Source: Actinomycetes bacterium (GTDB taxonomy: Bacteria > Actinomycetota > Acidimicrobiia > Acidimicrobiales > RAAP-2). From it: a DNA stretch of 64,000 nucleotides. A program made the position numbers and the translations under genes. How positions within the stretch are numbered: the stretch's first letter is position 1; each line of letters begins with the position of its first letter. Below the pieces are notes generated by a model, which was given only the letters and a program-made list of their open reading frames with translations, was not told the origin of the DNA and made no database searches. Location: positions 7,573 through 71,572 of the forward strand of contig JAJYWG010000187.1 of NCBI GenBank assembly GCA_021791615.1, given 5' to 3'. Of the stretch, positions 8,465 to 17,736 are shown one piece after another.

Positions 8465-10135
8465 TCAGTGGCCGCCGTGCGCGTCGAGGTAGAGAAATCC
8501 CGACGCTTCGTCGCGATGGGCGATGCCGGCGCTTCGCAGCACGTCGCCCCAGTCGCCCGGCGCGTCCTCGGCCGTCTCTTCCATGCCGTGATCCGCGACG
8601 ACGAAGATCGCCGTGCGCTCCAGCATCCCTCGCCGGTCGATCGCTTCCAGCAGTTGGCCCAAGCGCGCATCGGTGTCGGCCAGGGAGTGTTGGGCGACCT
8701 CCGAGTACGGACCTCCGCAGTGGAACGCCGCATCGGTCACCGAGAAGCTCACCCACATGAACGCGGGCATGTCGAAGTCCGCTCCGAGATGAGATCCCTC
8801 GAGGATAGAGACCGCCTGGCGCAACGCGCTCACATCCACGAGTGATCCCCAGCGGTACTCGTCGAACTCGGCCATCGACGCCTCGTCGGCACCGGGGAGC
8901 TGTGCCGGCAGGTCCTCCATGAGGCGACCGACCTCACCGCGTCGCATGAGCTCCATGGTCGAGTAGTCGCTGCCGCGGTCGGCCGGCTCGTTGACCGAGG
9001 CGGTGAACGCGCCAGGGCGGGTGCGGTGGACAGCTTCGTGGATGGTCTCGATTCCTGGCGCAAGCCACTGCATGGACTCCTGCCACGTCGCCGCCGACTC
9101 GGTGACGACCTCGCGGCCGAGCGAGCGGTCGTACCACGCGTTGTGCAGGACACCGTGGTGGCCTGGGTGGCAGCCCGTGTGCAAGCTCGTGTGGTTGGCC
9201 AGGGTGACCGTCGGGAGCGAGGCCACCGCACCGTGGGCCAGCGCAGTGCCTCGTTCGACCAGGCCACCGAGATGGGGCATGGTCCCTTGGGCGGCCGCTC
9301 GGTACAGGACGTTCGCATTGGCCCCGTCCATGAGGACGACGACCACGTGGTCGGCCGGACCGGTGGTCGGATCCAGGATGTGATCGAGCACCTTGCCGTC
9401 CTGGCGGGCGAGGTGGAGGTCGCGAGCCACCCGGCCGTCGGGTCCGATCCCGGTCCGAGTCGGTGCTCCCATGAGAGCCAGGACGGTCGGTGCGAGGTCC
9501 ACGACCCGACACCACCCGTCGACCAGGCCCTGGCGCCGGATCCCCGGGCCGGCAGCCACCATGGGCGCTCTCGACTGCACGACGTCCAGCGATCCGTGCT
9601 CGCCGCGATGGGCCGTCGGGCGGTGGGAGGCCGTGTGGAGGACGCACAAGTCGGGTGCGCACGGATGGTCGAAGAGCTGGGCGATGCGCTCGAAGGCCAG
9701 CGGATAGCTGTTCTCCTCGCGAGACGGCTGGCGGTGCGCTATCTCTGTGGCCAACGGCGAGAACCAGGTGGGGTCCTGGCGATGCAGCGGGTTGCGGCCG
9801 TCGATCCCTGTGATGGTGTAGCGCCAATCGCCTGGCGGCGGCGCTACCGGTCGTCCTGGTGTTGATGCCCGCCGTGGTCGGGACGCCTGTGCCCCGATAG
9901 CCGTCTCCCCGGCATCGGCCTCCCCGGCATCGGGGCCTACGGGCTCGCCGCCGTCGCGCGAAAAGCGGATCCGGCCGTCGATCGAGCGGACCTCGTAGGT
10001 CCCCGCCTCGGGGGAGTGCACGACCATCTCGACCATCGGTGCCAGCTCGGGCGAGCACAGGATCTCGAGCGCCCGATCCAGTGTCGGTGTGCTCTGGCGC
10101 GGCCGGTTCCCCGCATCGGCTCGGCTTGCCGTCAT
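8465..10135 (-). CDS. Alkaline-phosphatase-superfamily phosphodiesterase
   Basis: This 556-residue protein resembles type I phosphodiesterase/nucleotide pyrophosphatases, which hydrolyse phosphate diesters with two metal ions. Metal-site motifs are VVVLMDGANANV (first Asp), the TLANHTSLHTGCHPGHHG region with the Thr/Ser nucleophile, and VVADHGMEET near the C-terminus. An unusual ~250-residue N-terminal part contains a second, degenerate HTASHRPTAHRGEHG segment that looks like an incomplete metal site. No signal peptide is visible, so it is probably cytoplasmic. The start is ATG 10135. The thiolase-like gene follows after 5 nt. Confidence 0.78.
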   Translation of the reverse strand: MTASRADAGNRPRQSTPTLDRALEILCSPELAPMVEMVVHSPEAGTYEVRSIDGRIRFSRDGGEPVGPDAGEADAGETAIGAQASRPRRASTPGRPVAPPPGDWRYTITGIDGRNPLHRQDPTWFSPLATEIAHRQPSREENSYPLAFERIAQLFDHPCAPDLCVLHTASHRPTAHRGEHGSLDVVQSRAPMVAAGPGIRRQGLVDGWCRVVDLAPTVLALMGAPTRTGIGPDGRVARDLHLARQDGKVLDHILDPTTGPADHVVVVLMDGANANVLYRAAAQGTMPHLGGLVERGTALAHGAVASLPTVTLANHTSLHTGCHPGHHGVLHNAWYDRSLGREVVTESAATWQESMQWLAPGIETIHEAVHRTRPGAFTASVNEPADRGSDYSTMELMRRGEVGRLMEDLPAQLPGADEASMAEFDEYRWGSLVDVSALRQAVSILEGSHLGADFDMPAFMWVSFSVTDAAFHCGGPYSEVAQHSLADTDARLGQLLEAIDRRGMLERTAIFVVADHGMEETAEDAPGDWGDVLRSAGIAHRDEASGFLYLDAHGGH

Positions 10136-10205
10136 CAGAGCCCCCTACCCGGTCGAACCATAACGACAATGGCATAGTAGATCTCCGGGGGTGAGCGGGC
10201 CGATC

Positions 10206-10211
10206 TAGCAT
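10206..10211 (+). promoter_or_regulatory. -10 hexamer of dienelactone hydrolase gene (leaderless)
   Basis: TAGCAT with exactly 6 nt between its last base and the ATG at 10218. There is no Shine-Dalgarno. Confidence 0.5.
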
Positions 10212-10217
10212 TGCTCC

Positions 10218-11054
10218 ATGCGGGAGAACGGCCCTCCGGCCGACGCGTTGACCGATTTCACCCGCACCGCCGAGACCTACGCCGGCAGGACCCGGGACGT
10301 CTACCGCCTGGGATCCGGGCCTGCGGTGATCGTGATGGCGGAGGTGCCGGGCATCACGCCCAAAGTCGCGTCTTTTGCCCGGCGGGTTGCCGGACTTGGC
10401 TGCACGGCCGTGATGCCCCACCTCTTCGGCCGGCCGGGAGAAGCGCCATCGAGCGATGCGGTCACCAAGACGATGATCTCGGTCTGCATCTCACGCGAGT
10501 TCACGGTGCTGGCCCGGCGCCGGACCAGCCCGGTCACCCGCTGGCTCCGCGAGCTGGCACGTGAGGAGCACGACCGGTGCGGTGGCCCCGGGGTGGGAGC
10601 GGTTGGTATGTGCCTCACGGGCGGTTTTGCCCTGGCGATGATGGTCGACGAGACGGTCATCGCGCCGGTGCTGAGCCAGCCGTCGCTGCCGTTCCCGATC
10701 ACGAAGCGGCACCGAGCCGACCTCGGGATCTCCGACAGTGACCTCGAGCGCGTGAAGAAGAGGGTGGCCGATGGCGCCTGCGTCCTCGGACTCCGCTTCA
10801 GCGACGATCCATTCTGCTTTGCCGAGCGGTTCGATCGGTTGCGCGCCGAGCTGGGCAGCGGGTTCATCGCCGTCGAGATCGACTCGTCCCCAGGGAACCC
10901 TTTCGGCCACCCCCGCCATGCCCACTCCGTGCTGACCGAGCATCTCGACGACCGCCCCGAGACGCCCACGCGTGGCGCGCTCGACCAGGTGCTGGAGTTC
11001 TTCACCACGAAGCTTCTCCACCCCGGCGAGGCCGATAGTTGGCAGGCCGGCTGA
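10218..11054 (+). CDS. Dienelactone hydrolase family protein
   Basis: This 278-residue alpha/beta hydrolase belongs to the DLH family. The nucleophile is a cysteine (GMCLTGG), with an acid in RFSDDPFC and the catalytic histidine in HPRHAHSVLTEH, giving the Cys-Asp-His triad of the family. A PGITPKVASFARR segment after strand 3 is also typical. The natural substrate is unknown; these enzymes open lactones or esters in aromatic or other catabolism. It stands alone, and its own -10 lies right before the start. Confidence 0.85.
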   Translation: MRENGPPADALTDFTRTAETYAGRTRDVYRLGSGPAVIVMAEVPGITPKVASFARRVAGLGCTAVMPHLFGRPGEAPSSDAVTKTMISVCISREFTVLARRRTSPVTRWLRELAREEHDRCGGPGVGAVGMCLTGGFALAMMVDETVIAPVLSQPSLPFPITKRHRADLGISDSDLERVKKRVADGACVLGLRFSDDPFCFAERFDRLRAELGSGFIAVEIDSSPGNPFGHPRHAHSVLTEHLDDRPETPTRGALDQVLEFFTTKLLHPGEADSWQAG

Positions 11055-11309
11055 GAAAAGGCTGAGGGTGCCCGTCGCGTTCGTCCCGGCAGGTGAGTCG
11101 AGACGGGGCGAGGGGGGCGAAGCCCCCGCACGTGCCCCGGCGCGCCGAGGTGGAGCGGCTACCGTGATGGCAATTGCACGATCCATGCATGTTCGAGCGG
11201 CGACCACACCGAGCAAGGTGCTCGAGCGGGCGACGTGCCGAGCCGTCGAGCGGCAAGGCGGTCACCGACCACATTCGAGAGCAAAGAGCAAGAGGAGAAG
11301 GGCTTCTTC

Positions 11310-12638
11310 GTGGAGCGCCCACCGGCATACGAAGACGACTGGCCCCGGCCCGACCCGCCATCGGACGCACAGCACTCGAGCGAGCGCACACCAGAGCTGA
11401 GCGCCGAGCCCGGTCCCGGCGAGTCCGGAGAATACGAAGAGGAATGGGAGGACTGGGACGACTGGGACGACCCAGAGGACCGGGAGGACCGGGACGACCC
11501 AGAGGACCGGAGCGACACGGCATTCGCTCGAGCACCTCGCGCCCGAGCGCGTCCACGAAGGCCGCCGCCGCGGGGGCGCAATGGGCGCCCACCTCGCAAT
11601 GTCCAGCGCTCGCGACGCCTGACTCTGCTCATCGCGCTCGTGCTGCTGGTGGTGGTGATCGCGTGGGTGGTCGGGTCCAGCACCAGCTCATCAGCCAAGA
11701 GGGCCACCGACCCGAAAGCAGCTTCTGCGCGCTCGTCGTCCACTTCGGATCCCGCTTCTTCTTCGCAGGTCGTGGACGTGGATGGCGGCATCGAGCTCGA
11801 CCCGAGCTACTTCGAGACAGGATCATGTGTCGCTTTCGCTCCTACGTCGGGGGACCGTCACCAAACCGTCTTTGTCGACGCCGGCCACGGGGGGATCGAC
11901 CCAGGCGCGGTAGGCACGACCGAGACAGGCAAGACCATCTACGAAGCCGACCAGACCCTGCCCGTCGAGCTCGACATCTCCCGGCTCCTGCGCGCCCAGG
12001 GATACCGGGTCGTCGTGTCGAGGACCGGACCGACGACTGTCATCCGTCCGCAGCCCGGTGATGTGACAGGCGGCGAGTTCACCTTGAAAGGCGACCTCTT
12101 GGACGTGGCCGCACGCGACGTGTGCGCCAACATGGCAAAAGCCAATCTCTTGGTAGGGATCTACTTCGATGCCGGGACATCGCCGACAGACGCCGGGAGC
12201 ATCGCTGCGTACGACGCGACACGGCCCTTCTCCGCAGACAACTTGAAGTTTGCCACCCTCCTCCAGGACGATGTCCTCGTTCACCTGAATTCTCACGGTT
12301 GGAACGTTCCGAACGACGGCGTGCAGTCCGACGTCACGCTCGGCGGGCCACCGCTCACAACAAACGCTGCCAGCTACAGCCACCTCGTCCTGCTCGGACC
12401 AGCCGATCCCGGGTACTTCACAACGCCATCCAAGATGCCCGGTGCTCTTATCGAGCCGCTGTTCATCACCGACCCCTACGAGGGCTCGATCGCTGCCAGC
12501 ACAGCTGGCCATCAGGCGATCGCCGACGGTATGGCGCAGGCGGTCGAGCAGTACCTCCAGGAATCGACTTCGACCTCCAAGCCCGTGAGCACCGCGTCGC
12601 ACGCCACGAAGCCTGTGGCGTCGAAGAAGTCTGGATAA
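11310..12638 (+). CDS. Membrane-anchored N-acetylmuramoyl-L-alanine amidase-like protein
   Basis: The protein has 442 residues from GTG 11310, chosen because AGGAG lies 11-12 nt upstream; an earlier in-frame start at 11235 is possible. Residues 1-105 are cytoplasmic, with a very acidic Glu/Asp/Trp repeat tract (43-69) and then an Arg/Pro-rich segment. A single transmembrane helix (106-122) follows, then an outside Amidase_3-like domain. That domain shows VFVDAGHGGIDPGAVG (first Zn His), a Glu in IYEADQ and a late Glu in PGALIEP. The third usual ligand, the His of the SIHADA-type motif, is Tyr in LLVGIYFDAG, so hydrolytic activity is in doubt. Likely role: cell wall remodelling or binding. Confidence 0.8.
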   Translation: MERPPAYEDDWPRPDPPSDAQHSSERTPELSAEPGPGESGEYEEEWEDWDDWDDPEDREDRDDPEDRSDTAFARAPRARARPRRPPPRGRNGRPPRNVQRSRRLTLLIALVLLVVVIAWVVGSSTSSSAKRATDPKAASARSSSTSDPASSSQVVDVDGGIELDPSYFETGSCVAFAPTSGDRHQTVFVDAGHGGIDPGAVGTTETGKTIYEADQTLPVELDISRLLRAQGYRVVVSRTGPTTVIRPQPGDVTGGEFTLKGDLLDVAARDVCANMAKANLLVGIYFDAGTSPTDAGSIAAYDATRPFSADNLKFATLLQDDVLVHLNSHGWNVPNDGVQSDVTLGGPPLTTNAASYSHLVLLGPADPGYFTTPSKMPGALIEPLFITDPYEGSIAASTAGHQAIADGMAQAVEQYLQESTSTSKPVSTASHATKPVASKKSG

Positions 12639-12727
12639 CGCGCCGACCAGTACGCAATGGCCCAGGACGCGAGAGATTCTTACCCCGGCCTTACATCGCT
12701 CTTAGTCGCGGGCGCGACGATCGGAGC

Positions 12728-13006
12728 ATGAGAAGAACTGCCAGGCTGCTGGGTTTCCGACGCCGTCCCGTTCGCGGCGGCAACGCTCCAATCGGGGGCA
12801 GGAGGTCCCGGTCGGCGGACCACGGGTCGTCGCTGTCTGGCCGACGCAGCGATCTCTGGGTCACGGGACGCTCAGATGGGCCCGGGTCGCTCAAGTGCCT
12901 CTGGGGACCGGCTCGTCTTCGGTTGGTCCCTGTAGTCGCGCAGCGGCGCCCCACCGCCGGCCGAGATGGAGGGTCGAGCGGGAGCCGTGGGGACCGATTC
13001 TCGTGA
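12728..13006 (+). CDS. Possible small Arg-rich ORF before ApbE-like gene
   Basis: A 92-codon frame from ATG 12728 ends in TGA overlapping the GTG of the next gene as GTGA, which hints at coupling. The product would be Arg/Gly/Ser-rich with no domain that I recognise, and GC bias at third positions is weaker than in neighbours. Its Shine-Dalgarno (GGAG) is too close to the ATG. It may be non-coding. Apart from this candidate I see nothing in 12639-13002. Confidence 0.25.
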   Translation: MRRTARLLGFRRRPVRGGNAPIGGRRSRSADHGSSLSGRRSDLWVTGRSDGPGSLKCLWGPARLRLVPVVAQRRPTAGRDGGSSGSRGDRFS

Positions 13007-13995
13007 GCGGCATCGACAATTCCCGAGCTCCGGCTTTCTCTCGCTGGGAGGCATGGGAGACGCTTGTGGTCTTGGGCGTGCATCCGCCCGAGTACCTCGC
13101 TCGGGCACGATCTATTGTCCAAGATGAGATCCGCGCATTCGAGTCGACCTGCGGGCGGTTCCGAAGGAACTCCGAACTGGCATTGCTCAATCGTTCTGCA
13201 GGTGAGTGGCGAGCGGTCAGCCCACTCCTGGGGGAAGTGATCGACGCGGCGGTCGCGGTGGCTCGACGGACGGGGGGCGCTGTCGACCCGACGACGTCTC
13301 GGTTGCTGGTGCCTGTCCCAGTCGCCGACGCGCATGATGCTCTCGATGACGAGGGCCGGCCGCATTTTCCCCTCGGAACGAGCAGTCATCCGTGTGGCCT
13401 GTGGCGCTCCGTAGACCGCCATCCTTCGAAGAGGGCAGTACGCCTGCCGATCGGAGTGCATCTCGACGTAAGCTCGATCGCGGGGGCAATGTGCGTCGAT
13501 CGCGCTGCTCGCAAGGTGGTGGCCCAACTTGGAGGAGGAGCGCTCGTCCGGATTGGGGGCGATGTGGCCATCGCGGGCACCCCTCCGGGCGTCGGCTGGC
13601 GAATGGGTCTCACCGAAGGCATGCTCGCAGTGTTGAGCTCAGGCTCGCTACCCGGTGAGCTGGGGGCATTTGGACTTGCGACCGCTACCAGTGGGGTGAT
13701 GAGGACGCGACTCGATCGCCGACGGAATTCGCGATCACCGCACGGGGTTGTGGCTCGGGGACCAGATGCAGCGTGGCAGTCGGTGACGTCAGCGGCGACA
13801 AGCTGCCTGGAGGCACGGGTCGCGGTGGACGCCACTCTGGTCTGGGGTTCGCGCGCACCTCGTGAGCTTTCACGCCTCGATGCCTTCACTCGGATGGTCG
13901 ATTACAGCGGCAAAGTCCGCGAGAGCGGGGGTGGTTCGGAACGTCGTGGAATCGGAGATCGCCAATGGCGCCCGATGGTGCTCGCCACGGCCTGA
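13003..13995 (+). CDS. ApbE-like FAD:protein FMN transferase
   Basis: The protein has 330 residues from GTG 13003; the frame is open upstream to GTG 12895, so the start is uncertain. The FESTCGRFRRNSELALLN segment, DPTTSRLL, the LDVSSIAGAMCVDRAA stretch (degenerate form of the LDLGGIAKG motif) and VRIGGDVAIAGTPP match ApbE. ApbE covalently attaches FMN to Thr/Ser of flavoproteins on the outer face of the membrane. The SSIAGA segment departs from the usual GGIAKG, so activity is not assured. No signal peptide is evident and no obvious FMN-binding partner lies next to it. Confidence 0.68.
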   Translation: MSGIDNSRAPAFSRWEAWETLVVLGVHPPEYLARARSIVQDEIRAFESTCGRFRRNSELALLNRSAGEWRAVSPLLGEVIDAAVAVARRTGGAVDPTTSRLLVPVPVADAHDALDDEGRPHFPLGTSSHPCGLWRSVDRHPSKRAVRLPIGVHLDVSSIAGAMCVDRAARKVVAQLGGGALVRIGGDVAIAGTPPGVGWRMGLTEGMLAVLSSGSLPGELGAFGLATATSGVMRTRLDRRRNSRSPHGVVARGPDAAWQSVTSAATSCLEARVAVDATLVWGSRAPRELSRLDAFTRMVDYSGKVRESGGGSERRGIGDRQWRPMVLATA

Positions 13996-14125
13996 TCCGG
14001 TAACGGGCCCATTGCGCCAGGCGCGGGAGAGGGATCGCAACTCTTCGTGGCCGGCCGCCGGAGTTGGTGCTGCGGTTCACGAGCAGCCCGCTGGCAACCG
14101 GGATACTGGTGCGTAGGTCGAGGAC

Positions 14126-15010
14126 TCAGCCAAGCTCTGCGGGCGCGACCAACTCGAGGGGAGTATCGCCGCGAGCACCCAGGCGATCGACGACGGTGGG
14201 AGCCGGTTGCGGTGAAGCCCGGCGTCCTGTGCCGAGCTCGCGCTCCATGGGTTTGCCGAAGGCGAGGGGGACGAGCAGCTCCCATCCGGCTCGCAGGCGG
14301 GTCCTCGCATCCAAGACCGCCCCGAAGCTCGGCTGGCGACGCGTCCGGTTCTCGACCACGATCCCCGCCAGGCTCTCCTGGCCGTGGTTGCCGCCGTAGC
14401 GGCGGGCCCACTCGCTCAGGGTGCGGCCGGCATCTGTGTCATCGACGGTGCGGACCTCGCGCCGGCGGGGCGCGTCGGCCTTTCGCACGAGGATCTGGCC
14501 CATCGTCCGGGTCCGCCCTCGCTCGCAGTAGTCCGATGCCGAGGGCAAGAGGCGACGAGAGAGGATCGTGTGCACCATCGCTTCGAGCGCCCATGCGAGG
14601 AGTGCAAGCGGGAGCCAGGGCACGAGCCAGTGCAGGACGCTCTGGCCGATCGTTGTGGCAGTCCCCAGGTGTGCGTAGCCGAGGCCTCGTGGGAAGGTCC
14701 CCAAGACGAACTGGGCATGGGTGCCTGGGAAGGTCTCGACGAAGCGCACCGCATTCGACGAGACTTCTGCGGTGACGTGGGCTCCTGTGCGGACCTTGGG
14801 GACCAAGAGCTTGGGGACCGCAGCGCCCACGTAGTGTTTCACGGTGGACTCGTGGCTCGCCATGAACACCCACCCCACCACTACGGCCGCGACCCCGACC
14901 AGTTGGCCTGCCACGCCCGCACGCAGGTACTCCCCCATGCGTCCCAGCGTGTAGGAGAGGTAGTCGCGGGTCGTCCACCCGTTGCGCGTCATGGGTGGCT
15001 CGCTCGTCAC
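14126..15010 (-). CDS. Hypothetical membrane protein
   Basis: A 294-residue protein of unrecognised family. It has one hydrophobic helix near residues 33-52 (AGVAGQLVGVAAVVVGWVF), a second near 130-150 (HWLVPWLPLALLAWALEAM), an outside segment of about 75 residues between them, and a basic cytoplasmic C-terminal half rich in Arg. I used GTG 15010 because a GGGG tract lies 9 nt upstream; ATG 14992 is an alternative. It sits near the surface-protein cluster and is divergent from the small coiled-coil gene. Function unknown. Confidence 0.6.
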   Translation of the reverse strand: MTSEPPMTRNGWTTRDYLSYTLGRMGEYLRAGVAGQLVGVAAVVVGWVFMASHESTVKHYVGAAVPKLLVPKVRTGAHVTAEVSSNAVRFVETFPGTHAQFVLGTFPRGLGYAHLGTATTIGQSVLHWLVPWLPLALLAWALEAMVHTILSRRLLPSASDYCERGRTRTMGQILVRKADAPRRREVRTVDDTDAGRTLSEWARRYGGNHGQESLAGIVVENRTRRQPSFGAVLDARTRLRAGWELLVPLAFGKPMERELGTGRRASPQPAPTVVDRLGARGDTPLELVAPAELG

Positions 15011-15099
15011 ACCGGCCCCGTCCTGGCGGCGCCGAAGCGTTTCAGAGAGGAGGCCTCTGGAAGGTGAGGGAGGGGTAGAAGAAGAGAAGGAGGCAGGAA

Positions 15100-15420
15100 T
15101 TGGTTGCTGCTGCGTGGGGTGCGATCGCTGTGCTGGCGGTCGTGTCGTTGGGCTTCATGGCCACGGTGAGGGGCGAGATCTCCGGTCTGCGGACCGAGTT
15201 GAAGGGTGACATGGCCTCGTTGGGGGCGCGCATGGACCGCCGCTTCACCTCGCTCGACGACCGTTTCACCTCGCTCGACCGGCGGTTCGAGATCATCGAC
15301 GACAAGCTGGACGGCTTGCAGAAGGACCTCTCGATCGTCCGGGCCGACGTGGGCGAGTTGAAGGGAAAGGTCGACTCGCTCTCCACGCGCGTCGCGGTCT
15401 TGGAGCGCGCCCCGACCTGA
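15100..15420 (+). CDS. Small membrane-anchored coiled-coil protein
   Basis: The 106-residue product begins with a TTG start at 15100, preceded by a perfect AAGGAGG six nt upstream, the strongest ribosome site in this part of the window. Residues 3-22 form a single hydrophobic helix. The rest is a heptad-patterned coiled coil, including a duplicated RFTSLDDRFTSLDRRF segment (7-residue repeats). No enzymatic motif is seen. It is convergent with the propeller-protein gene (11 nt apart). It could be a scaffold or tether; function unknown. Confidence 0.7.
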   Translation: MVAAAWGAIAVLAVVSLGFMATVRGEISGLRTELKGDMASLGARMDRRFTSLDDRFTSLDRRFEIIDDKLDGLQKDLSIVRADVGELKGKVDSLSTRVAVLERAPT

Positions 15421-15431
15421 GCGGGGCGCGC

Positions 15432-17507
15432 TCATCCGGCCCCTAGGAACGGTGCGTGGAAGGCGTAGACCCCGCCGCTTTCCCCGATCAGCCAGTAGCC
15501 GCCGGTCGCAGTGTCCTCTGCCATGCCCATGACCGGCGCGGGGAGCACCTGGCCGCCCATCGAGCCGTAGAAGGGGGCACCGAAGCTGAAGATCCCCCCG
15601 TCGGAGGCGACGAAGCGATACCCCGCTCCCGAGGGTGCGACCGACATGCCGTTCACCGGGGCGTTCAGGTGCAACGAGCCCGTCGAGCCGTAGAAGGGGG
15701 CACCGAAGCTGAAGATCCCCCCGTCGGTCGCCACCTCCCAGTAGCCGCCGGTGGCCGGGTCCGCTGCGATGCCGACGACCGGCGCGTTCAGGTGCTTACC
15801 GCCCATCGAGCCAAAGAAGTGTGCGGCACCGAAGCTGAAGACCCCGCCGTCGCTGCCCACGAGCCAGTAGCCCTTGCCTGTGGGGGTGGGGGCCATGCCG
15901 ACCACCGGCGCGTTGAGCTGCTTGCCGCCCATCGAGCCGTAGAAGTGGGCGGCACCGAAGCTGAAGGTCCCGCCGTCTTGGGCGACGAGCCAGTACCCCG
16001 CACCTGTCGGCGTCGCCACGATGTGGGAGATCGGCGCGTTCAAGGAGTGGCCCAGCATCGAGCCGAAGTAGGTGGCCGCACCGAAGGCCTCGACGCCGCC
16101 TCTGGCTGTGGTGAGCCAGTAGCCGTTTCCTGTGGGGGCAGAAGCGATCCCGACGACCGGAGCCGCCAGCACGTCGCCGGTGGGCGCAGGCGGGCCGGTG
16201 GGCACTGTGATGGGGGGGATTGTGGCGTAGACGCGTCCGGTGAAGGTGTAGGCGAGGGTGGCAGGTGTCCCCGCGCACGTGTCGCCGAGCGGCTTCTCGC
16301 AGGTCGGGACATCGGCGAGCTCTTGTGCCCAGGTGAAGGTGGCGCCGTTCGCGACTGTCGGGTTTGTGGCTGTGGCCGAGTCCCAGGCGTCGGCGTGGCC
16401 TGTCACGTGTGCGGCACCGAAGTCTGTGGTGGCGAGCAGGTACGAGCCGTCCACTGTGTGCCCGTCGGAGCCGAGCAGGTCCCAGCGGTGGTCCCAGCAC
16501 CCCGGTGTCGACGCGGTCTTGCAGTCCAGGTTGTGGGCGGTGCCGTCTGTGTAGACGTAGGAGTGGATCTGTGTGAGCGCGGGGCGCGCCGTGCCTTCCC
16601 CTCCCCCGCTCTGCGACCAGGTCGCCCCCGCCGGCGTGTTCGGGTCGCGTGTGTGCTCGGCCGCTGTGAGCGCGTTCGCGTTGAGCACCGGCGAGACCGC
16701 GTTGTACGGCGCGATGCCGCGGGCGGTGCGCTCTAAGTTCGCGACGACGAACTGCCGGTCGGCGTCTGTGAGCGCTGTGTAGTTGGAGGGCAGGACCAGG
16801 GGTCCCAAGCCCTCTGTCTTTCTGCCTGTGGGCTCAGAGGACACCTCCTGGGGCTCTGCGGGCGGGACGATGCCTTGGTAGGTGACGACGTCCAAGCTCG
16901 TCGCCGGGCCCGCCATTGTGGCTGTGGTGACCTGGGCCGTGAGGGTCCACGGGCCGAGGTCCGGGCCGGCCCTCACGACGATGTAGTGCTGGGTTGCAGG
17001 AGGTGGTGTTGTGACCTCGGTCGTGAATGTGACCGCCGTCGTGGCCGGACCGCTCGCACGAGGGTCGGAGAGCAGCGCACCGATCGCGTGCCCCGAGGGG
17101 CACGGTGTTACGGCTTCGTTGCACACCGTTTGTGTCGTTCTTGTCATTCTGTATGCCTGGATGGTGCCGGGGTCTGCGCCGCCGACGGTGACTCTCACGT
17201 GGTGCGGTTCGCTCGGAAACCCGTTTGCACACCCGACGCCGACGATGACCGTTGCCATATCCGTGCTCACAGCTGAGCTGAGCGGTGTGCCACCGAGGGG
17301 GGTCTGCGCCGACGGGTTGCCTGTGAAGGTGCGCACCCTCATGTGTGCCACGCACGGGGCCGTGTCGGTGGCCGGGTGCGCGCCCGCAGAGGCATCGGTC
17401 CTCGCGGGCACGGCCACGAGCGCTGCGGCTGCCACCAGGGCAACCGCTCCACCGAGCACCGGCATACGCAGGTACGATCCCATGCGTCCCGGGCTAACGA
17501 GCCGCAT
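15432..17507 (-). CDS. Secreted protein with CAP-like region and propeller-like repeats
   Basis: This 691-residue exported protein has a signal peptide (basic start, hydrophobic 17-34). Residues ~45-225 are a beta-rich Thr/Pro region. Residues ~250-425 resemble a CAP/SCP-like domain (VVANLERTARGIAPYNAV at its start). The C-terminal ~250 residues hold six repeats of about 42 residues of the type APVVG.A..PTG.GYWLV..DGG.FSFGA..F.GS, likely a beta-propeller. No anchor follows, so it is probably released or wall-bound. It starts 5 nt after the upstream 74-residue ORF and is the last gene of the giant-protein operon. Confidence 0.82.
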   Translation of the reverse strand: MRLVSPGRMGSYLRMPVLGGAVALVAAAALVAVPARTDASAGAHPATDTAPCVAHMRVRTFTGNPSAQTPLGGTPLSSAVSTDMATVIVGVGCANGFPSEPHHVRVTVGGADPGTIQAYRMTRTTQTVCNEAVTPCPSGHAIGALLSDPRASGPATTAVTFTTEVTTPPPATQHYIVVRAGPDLGPWTLTAQVTTATMAGPATSLDVVTYQGIVPPAEPQEVSSEPTGRKTEGLGPLVLPSNYTALTDADRQFVVANLERTARGIAPYNAVSPVLNANALTAAEHTRDPNTPAGATWSQSGGGEGTARPALTQIHSYVYTDGTAHNLDCKTASTPGCWDHRWDLLGSDGHTVDGSYLLATTDFGAAHVTGHADAWDSATATNPTVANGATFTWAQELADVPTCEKPLGDTCAGTPATLAYTFTGRVYATIPPITVPTGPPAPTGDVLAAPVVGIASAPTGNGYWLTTARGGVEAFGAATYFGSMLGHSLNAPISHIVATPTGAGYWLVAQDGGTFSFGAAHFYGSMGGKQLNAPVVGMAPTPTGKGYWLVGSDGGVFSFGAAHFFGSMGGKHLNAPVVGIAADPATGGYWEVATDGGIFSFGAPFYGSTGSLHLNAPVNGMSVAPSGAGYRFVASDGGIFSFGAPFYGSMGGQVLPAPVMGMAEDTATGGYWLIGESGGVYAFHAPFLGAG

Positions 17508-17511
17508 CGTC

Positions 17512-17736
17512 CTACGGGATCCGTTCGAGGCGATCGCTCGCAGCAGCGGTCATCGCCTCGGCTCGTGCGGCGGTCTCGGCGCCGCGGCGCTGGTGGGCGC
17601 CCCGGCGGCGGTGCCAGACGATGCCGGCTGCGTTCGCGGCTGCGAGCAGCAGCCAGGGCACCCCCACGGCGATGATCCGCGCCAAGGTGCCGTGCCCGAC
17701 GGTCACACAGATGTCGGCGAGCAGTGCGATGCTCAT
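17512..17736 (-). CDS. Small (74 aa) single-helix membrane protein
   Basis: ATG 17736 overlaps the stop of the giant gene as ATGA, and an AGGAGAGGG ribosome site lies just upstream, so it is a real coupled gene. Residues 18-40 form one hydrophobic helix (ARIIAVGVPWLLLAAANA), followed by a basic and then Ala/Glu-rich tail. The TAG stop is 4 nt before the next start. Being placed between two exported surface proteins, it may be an accessory to their display or export; this is inference from position. Confidence 0.65.
   Translation of the reverse strand: MSIALLADICVTVGHGTLARIIAVGVPWLLLAAANAAGIVWHRRRGAHQRRGAETAARAEAMTAAASDRLERIP

Noticed and set aside
12691..13527. 278-codon minus-strand frame over the ApbE-like gene
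   Set aside because: The plus strand encodes recognisable ApbE motifs over the same bases. This frame is Arg/Pro/Ser-rich without domains.
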